This document shows positions 15,385 to 18,392 of a stretch of DNA of 18,392 nt, in pieces. This DNA is from an uncultured bacterium. GTDB lineage: Bacteria > Verrucomicrobiota > Lentisphaeria > Victivallales > UBA1829. The notes below the pieces were generated by a model that saw only the letters and a list, made by a program, of their open reading frames with translations, searched no databases and was not told the origin of the DNA. Position numbers and translations under genes: made by a program. The stretch is from the NCBI GenBank assembly GCA_900549045.1, contig URNE01000007.1:1-18392 (forward strand), read 5' to 3'. Numbering within the stretch: position 1 is the stretch's first letter; each line of letters opens with the position of its first letter.

Positions 15385-15396
15385 AGGAGATACAAC

Positions 15397-16116
15397 ATGC
15401 AGCTCAAAAATGCGAAAGTGCTCATAACAGGCGGATCTGACGGCTATGGACGCGGCATCGCCGCCGTTCTCAAAAAGGCCGGCGCCGAAGTCTGGATCAC
15501 CGGACGCAATGTCGAAAAACTCGAAAAAGCAGCGGAAGAACTGGGAGTCCGCACCATTCAGGCCGACGCCTCCTCCGGCGCCGACTGGGACCGCGTCATG
15601 AGGGAAACCGGCGAACTCGACGTTCTTGTCAACAATGCCGGATTCGGCGGGAAAATCGTTCCGGTTGCCGAACAGACCGATGAGGACATCATCCGCACGA
15701 TCGGAACCAATCTGACCGGCGTCGTTCTCGGCTGCCGCCGCGCAGGCGCAATGATGGCAAAGCGCAAACGCGGAATCATCATCAACATTTCCAGCGTCTG
15801 CGCGCTCTACGCATGGCCGGCATGGAGCGTCTACACCGCCGCCAAAGCGGGTGTCGCCAAATTCAGCCACGGGCTTTACACCGAACTGCGTCCGCACGGA
15901 GTCCGCGTCTCCTGCGTCACACCGTCATGGGGACAGACCGGATTCAATCACGCGGCGAACATCAGCGGCGCATCCGAGAATCCGGAGCTCGCCGCAAAAT
16001 GCATTGCGCCGGAAGAGCTCGGAAACATCGTCAGGAGCATCATCGAACAGCCCGATCATCTGGCGGTTCCGGACATCACGGTCCAGCCGGTGATTCAGGA
16101 TATTTCCCCGATGTAA
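15397..16116 (+). CDS. Short-chain dehydrogenase/reductase (SDR)
   Basis: This 239-residue classical SDR has the NAD(P) motif TGGSDGYG (residues 11-18), the NNAG motif (79-82), and the catalytic set Asn105, Ser132/133, Tyr146 and Lys150 (YTAAK). Arg37 after the second strand (WITGRN) suggests, without proving, NADP preference. The usual P-G-x-V-x-T after the active site is altered to TPSWGQTGF, and the C-terminal part is short. AAGGAGA (15384-15390) overlaps the IclR stop and places the start at ATG 15397. It probably oxidises or reduces a sugar, polyol or keto-acid in one pathway with the FAD oxidoreductase downstream, under the IclR regulator; the substrate is unknown. Confidence 0.93.
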   Translation: MQLKNAKVLITGGSDGYGRGIAAVLKKAGAEVWITGRNVEKLEKAAEELGVRTIQADASSGADWDRVMRETGELDVLVNNAGFGGKIVPVAEQTDEDIIRTIGTNLTGVVLGCRRAGAMMAKRKRGIIINISSVCALYAWPAWSVYTAAKAGVAKFSHGLYTELRPHGVRVSCVTPSWGQTGFNHAANISGASENPELAAKCIAPEELGNIVRSIIEQPDHLAVPDITVQPVIQDISPM

Positions 16117-16137
16117 CAATCAACCCCGGAGGTTGCC

Positions 16138-18063
16138 ATGAGCTGTCTGTTTCTGGAAGCGGAATCCTTCCGCACTCCCGGCGGGTGGGTGATCGACCCC
16201 TCCGCCATGCACAAAATGGGCTCCGCCTATCTGATGGCGCACGGCGCGGGCGTCCCCGTCGCCGATGCGGAAACCATTGTCGAAATCACCGAACCGGGCG
16301 ACTACATAATCCGGGCGCGCACCCGCAACTGGACCGCGGTCTGGAAACGCGGCACTCCCGCAGGACGTTTCACGCTTAAAATCGACGGCGTCGAACTTCC
16401 GCAGGTTCTCGGAACCAACGGCGAAAAATGGGCATGGCAAGTCGCCGGAACGCGTCACCTTTCCGCCGGGTCACACACGCTCGCCCTGCATGATCTCACC
16501 GGATTCAACGGGCGGTGCGATGCGCTCTACTTTTCGACCGATCCCGGCGACGTTCCCCCCGACGGCGGCGTTGAGCTGGAAACATTCCGCCGCAAAAAAT
16601 GCGGAATCCGGATTGCCGACGCCCCTTTGGAATACGACCTGGTCGTCGCCGGCGGCGGCATTGCGGGGACCGTCACCGCACTTGCGGCGGCGCGGCTCGG
16701 ACTCAAATCAATCCTGCTGCAGGACAAACCGGTTCCCGGCGGATGCAACAGTTCGGAAATCCGCGTTCCGCTCGGCGGATGCACACACATCGGCAAGTAT
16801 CCGAACATCGGAAACACGGTCCGCGAAATCGCCCCGATTTGCCTCATGCCCGGCGCGAAAGCTCCCGAATGCTATGAAGACACCCGCAAAATCAACGCCT
16901 TCCATGCCGACTGTGCGGGAAAAGCGGAACTGCGGCTGAACGAGCGTGTCGTCTCCATTGAAACCGATCCGGCGGAACCTTCACGCATCACCGCCGTCAT
17001 CACACGCCACACGGTCACGGGGAAGGAGACCCGCTACCGCGGGCGTCTCTTCTCCGACTGCACGGGCGACGGTTTTGTCGCGCTCGCGGCAGGCGCGAAA
17101 TACATGTACGGCACGGAGGGACGGAATGTGTTCGGCGAATCCCTCGCCCCGGAAGAATCGTCCAATGAAGTCATGGGACTTTCGGTTCTCTGGACGAGCA
17201 TTGAAGAGGATCACCCCGTCCCCTTCCCCGACATCGACTGGGGAATCGAGTTCAATGAACGGAACTGTTACTATCTCACCGGCGGAGACTGGGAGACCGA
17301 AACCGGACAGTACCGCGATCAGGCGGAGGAGGCGGAATACATCCGCGATTATTCGCTGATGACGACTTTTGCGAACTGGTCGTATTTGAAAAACCGTTCC
17401 GCGCGCAAAGCCGAATGGGCAAACCGGCGGCTCGACTGGATATCGAAGTGCGGCGGCAAGCGCGAAAGCCGCCGCATTCTCGGAGACTATGTCATGACGC
17501 AGAACGATATTGAACAGAACGTTCCGCACCCGGACGGCACGGCGTCGATTTCGTGGTCAATCGACCTGCACTATCCGGAACCGGAGAACCTGGACCGTTT
17601 TGCCGAACCGTTCCGCTCCTGCGCCTACCACCGGAGTCTGCCTTCGTTCTACCCGGTTCCATACCGCTGTCTGTACGCGAACGGTATCAGGAATCTGTTT
17701 CTCGGAGGACGGCTGATCAGTCTGTCGCACGTGGCATTTTCCGCTGCGCGGGTGATGCGCACGCTCGGGAATCTCGGGGAAGTCGTCGCGATGGCGGCAA
17801 AGGTCTGCACGGAAGAGAACGTTTTCCCGCGCGATGTTTACGAACGTCGTTTTCCGAAACTGCAGGAGCTGATGCGCGCCGGCATTCCGGTTCCGGAACA
17901 GTTCGCGTGTCCCTCGGTCGGACGCTGGGAGTCGTATCACTTCAAAGATCTCGGTCACTTTTTCTACAGCGAGGAACAGCGTCATCACGACCTGAGCGAA
18001 AAGACCAAAGCGGACATCCGCCGACTCAACAAGCCTCACCTGTTTGACTTTACGGGGAAGTAA
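16138..18063 (+). CDS. FAD-dependent oxidoreductase with N-terminal beta-sandwich domain
   Basis: This 641-residue protein joins an N-terminal beta-rich domain (residues about 1-140; it recalls carbohydrate-binding or golvesin-like modules, e.g. EPGDYIIRARTRNW) to an FAD_oxidored (PF12831) flavoenzyme. The dinucleotide motif is YDLVVAGGGIAGTVTALAAA (166-185), followed by SILLQDKPVPGGCNSSEIR, the DCTGDGFVALAAGA motif in the middle and the C-terminal NLFLGGRLISLSHVAFSAAR stretch, all typical of the family. There is no signal peptide, so it should be cytoplasmic. The N-terminal domain starts directly at ATG 16138, with CGGAGG (16127-16132) 5 nt upstream. Members of this group are abundant in Lentisphaerota, Planctomycetota and Verrucomicrobiota beside sugar catabolic genes; a role in oxidising a carbohydrate-derived compound together with the SDR is inferred, and the substrate is unknown. 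Confidence 0.9.
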   Translation: MSCLFLEAESFRTPGGWVIDPSAMHKMGSAYLMAHGAGVPVADAETIVEITEPGDYIIRARTRNWTAVWKRGTPAGRFTLKIDGVELPQVLGTNGEKWAWQVAGTRHLSAGSHTLALHDLTGFNGRCDALYFSTDPGDVPPDGGVELETFRRKKCGIRIADAPLEYDLVVAGGGIAGTVTALAAARLGLKSILLQDKPVPGGCNSSEIRVPLGGCTHIGKYPNIGNTVREIAPICLMPGAKAPECYEDTRKINAFHADCAGKAELRLNERVVSIETDPAEPSRITAVITRHTVTGKETRYRGRLFSDCTGDGFVALAAGAKYMYGTEGRNVFGESLAPEESSNEVMGLSVLWTSIEEDHPVPFPDIDWGIEFNERNCYYLTGGDWETETGQYRDQAEEAEYIRDYSLMTTFANWSYLKNRSARKAEWANRRLDWISKCGGKRESRRILGDYVMTQNDIEQNVPHPDGTASISWSIDLHYPEPENLDRFAEPFRSCAYHRSLPSFYPVPYRCLYANGIRNLFLGGRLISLSHVAFSAARVMRTLGNLGEVVAMAAKVCTEENVFPRDVYERRFPKLQELMRAGIPVPEQFACPSVGRWESYHFKDLGHFFYSEEQRHHDLSEKTKADIRRLNKPHLFDFTGK

Positions 18064-18077
18064 CCGCTGTCCGCCTC

Positions 18078-18112
18078 TCCGCGGCGTCCTCCATCCGGAA
18101 GGGCGCCGCGGA
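18078..18112 (+). other. GC hairpin after the FAD oxidoreductase gene
   Basis: TCCGCGGCG (18078-18086) pairs perfectly with CGCCGCGGA (18104-18112) around a 17-nt loop. No U tract follows, so it is a weak terminator candidate or a 3'-end stabilising hairpin. The rest of 18113-18284 shows no convincing gene; a 17-codon ORF (18221-18274) contains an internal ATG (18254) preceded by AAGGAG. Confidence 0.4.
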
Positions 18113-18284
18113 AATATCTCGGCAGCGAAACGATGAAGCACGGACGGAACCCGCGAAGAAAGGGGAATGATTCTTCATGAGGAAAAGTCTTAATACGGGG
18201 AAAAACGGAAAAGCTTCGATATGAAAGCATTTCAAAAAAGCAGAAGGAGAAATATGACCGAACCAAAGATTTAAGTGTAAATAT

Positions 18285-18373
18285 TGGCGGAGAGAGCGGG
18301 ATTCGAACCCGCGGCGAGGAGACCCCGCGGCGGTTTTCAAGACCGCTGCCTTAAACCACTCGACCATCTCTCC
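18285..18373 (-). tRNA. tRNA-Ser (anticodon UGA)
   Basis: On the minus strand the molecule begins GGAGAGATGG at 18373 and ends with the acceptor complement TCTCTCC (18289-18295 on the plus strand), discriminator G (18288) and an encoded CCA (18285-18287). The anticodon loop CTTGAAA gives UGA, read at 18337-18339. The T arm is GCGGG-TTCGAAT-CCCGC, and a long class II variable arm lies between it and the anticodon arm, as in tRNA-Ser. On the minus strand TATGCT upstream near the window edge could be its -10 element. Confidence 0.96.
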
Positions 18374-18392
18374 GAAGTGTAGCATATATTAC

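Noticed and set aside
18050..18385. Minus-strand ORF containing MVEWFKAAVLKTAAG
   Set aside because: This is the well-known spurious translation of a tRNA-Ser gene; the tRNA explains the sequence.

Overview
The window is bacterial, moderately GC-rich and almost wholly coding on the plus strand; the only minus-strand gene is a tRNA at the right edge. A leaderless giant beta-repeat protein beside a type I secretion system, a GlnK-AmtB operon with a sigma-54 promoter, and an FAD oxidoreductase carrying an N-terminal beta-sandwich all recall Lentisphaerota/Verrucomicrobiota (Victivallis-like) genomes. That placement is inference; no marker gene here settles it.

Left part (1-5226): the 3' end of an unrecognised gene, a small unknown ORF with a GTG start, and a 1462-aa repeat-rich protein with no Sec signal. 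After a GC hairpin comes a 33-aa peptide gene not previously evident as an ORF because of its size. Its N-terminal half has the Y-x-x-P pattern of lasso-type RiPP leader peptides and its C-terminal tail is rich in Pro, Asp and Gly. A strong intrinsic terminator follows it.

Centre (5261-12535): a tightly packed operon, with four genes chained through short overlaps: an HPr-kinase-like ATPase, a PqqD-like RiPP recognition protein, a soluble S24/S26 (signal-peptidase-like) protease and an NTP_transf_5 nucleotidyltransferase. The nucleotidyltransferase seems split in two at an A-AAA-AAC slippery site. Then come a small unknown protein, an ABC exporter with what look like two degenerate C39-like domains in tandem, and a HlyD-type adaptor. 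I read the region from about 594 to 12535 as one system: a RiPP-like peptide with recognition, kinase, nucleotidyltransferase and protease functions plus a type I exporter. The exporter could carry the peptide, the giant repeat protein, or both. The lasso cyclase (asparagine-synthetase-like) and the B2 transglutaminase-like protease are absent from the window, so this is not a standard lasso cluster. It is the most interesting part of the window.

Nitrogen module (12694-14517): a near-perfect sigma-54 promoter, a PII protein (GlnK type, lacking Tyr51), an Amt ammonium transporter and a terminator.

Right part (14541-18063): an IclR-family regulator whose promoter contains a perfect 15-bp palindrome, followed by a short-chain dehydrogenase and a large FAD-dependent oxidoreductase, probably one catabolic operon. 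The window closes with tRNA-Ser(UGA) on the minus strand.
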